A DNA stretch of 6,307 nt from Bacteroidales bacterium (GTDB lineage: Bacteria; Bacteroidota; Bacteroidia; Bacteroidales; ML635J-15): the NCBI GenBank assembly GCA_007130555.1, contig SLSH01000398.1, forward strand, positions 1 through 6,307. Direction: 5' to 3'. Positions 6,234 to 6,307 of this stretch are shown piece after piece. The translations under genes and the position numbers were made by a program. Position 1 is the first letter of the stretch, and every line of letters begins with the position of its first letter. A model generated the notes under the pieces. The model was given only the letters and a program-made list of their open reading frames with translations. It was not told the origin of the DNA and searched no databases.

Positions 6234-6307
6234 AACAATTATTTTTTTATACTAAATATCTTTAATTTAATTACTTAAGCTTTAATAAAATAGTTTTCTA
6301 AAATAAA
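6234..6307 (-). other. gyrA upstream leader, no clear promoter
   Basis: The 74 bp upstream of gyrA are almost entirely A and T. No TAnnTTTG motif and no Shine-Dalgarno are visible on the minus strand. The gyrA promoter, or an upstream co-transcribed gene, therefore probably lies beyond the window. Absence of a Shine-Dalgarno is normal for Bacteroidota. Confidence 0.5.

Overview
The window looks like part of a chromosome from an AT-rich member of the Bacteroidota, probably a Bacteroidales-like anaerobe or facultative anaerobe. The grounds are: a GyrA of the Bacteroidetes type (QNRGGVGAKG GyrA-box variant, acidic C-terminal tail); a secreted TPR protein whose signal peptide ends in G/Q; no Shine-Dalgarno sequences ahead of the genes; and one good match to the Bacteroidetes promoter (TTTG-N19-TAnnTTTG). 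This is inferred from protein and signal style, since no rRNA or other taxonomic marker is present.

Layout: two plus-strand genes (22-1842) converge on two minus-strand genes (6233-2195). The plus-strand pair, 18 bp apart, is a butyrate kinase family protein followed by a DUF6125-like protein of unknown function. The kinase keeps most catalytic positions of the acetate/butyrate kinase family, but its N-terminal phosphate-binding loop is heavily altered. The minus-strand pair is gyrA, with a TPR protein 151 bp downstream. A weak gyrA terminator and a good promoter for the TPR gene lie between them, so the two are probably transcribed at least partly independently.

The 352 bp between the convergent genes carries the window's main non-coding structure. 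It is a roughly 171 bp imperfect inverted repeat (2002-2172) centred on a perfect 18 bp palindrome, with AGTGTCTAG/CTAGACACT ends, much higher GC than its surroundings, and TATTTA on both sides of a slightly larger unit. It looks like a non-autonomous, MITE-like or long palindromic intergenic repeat, and it may also act as a two-way transcription barrier.

No tRNA, rRNA, CRISPR array, transposase or prophage gene was seen. I do not see a clear new multi-gene system. The best leads are the altered butyrate kinase paired with a DUF6125 protein, the inverted-repeat element, and a methionine in GyrA where the quinolone-contacting acidic residue normally sits.
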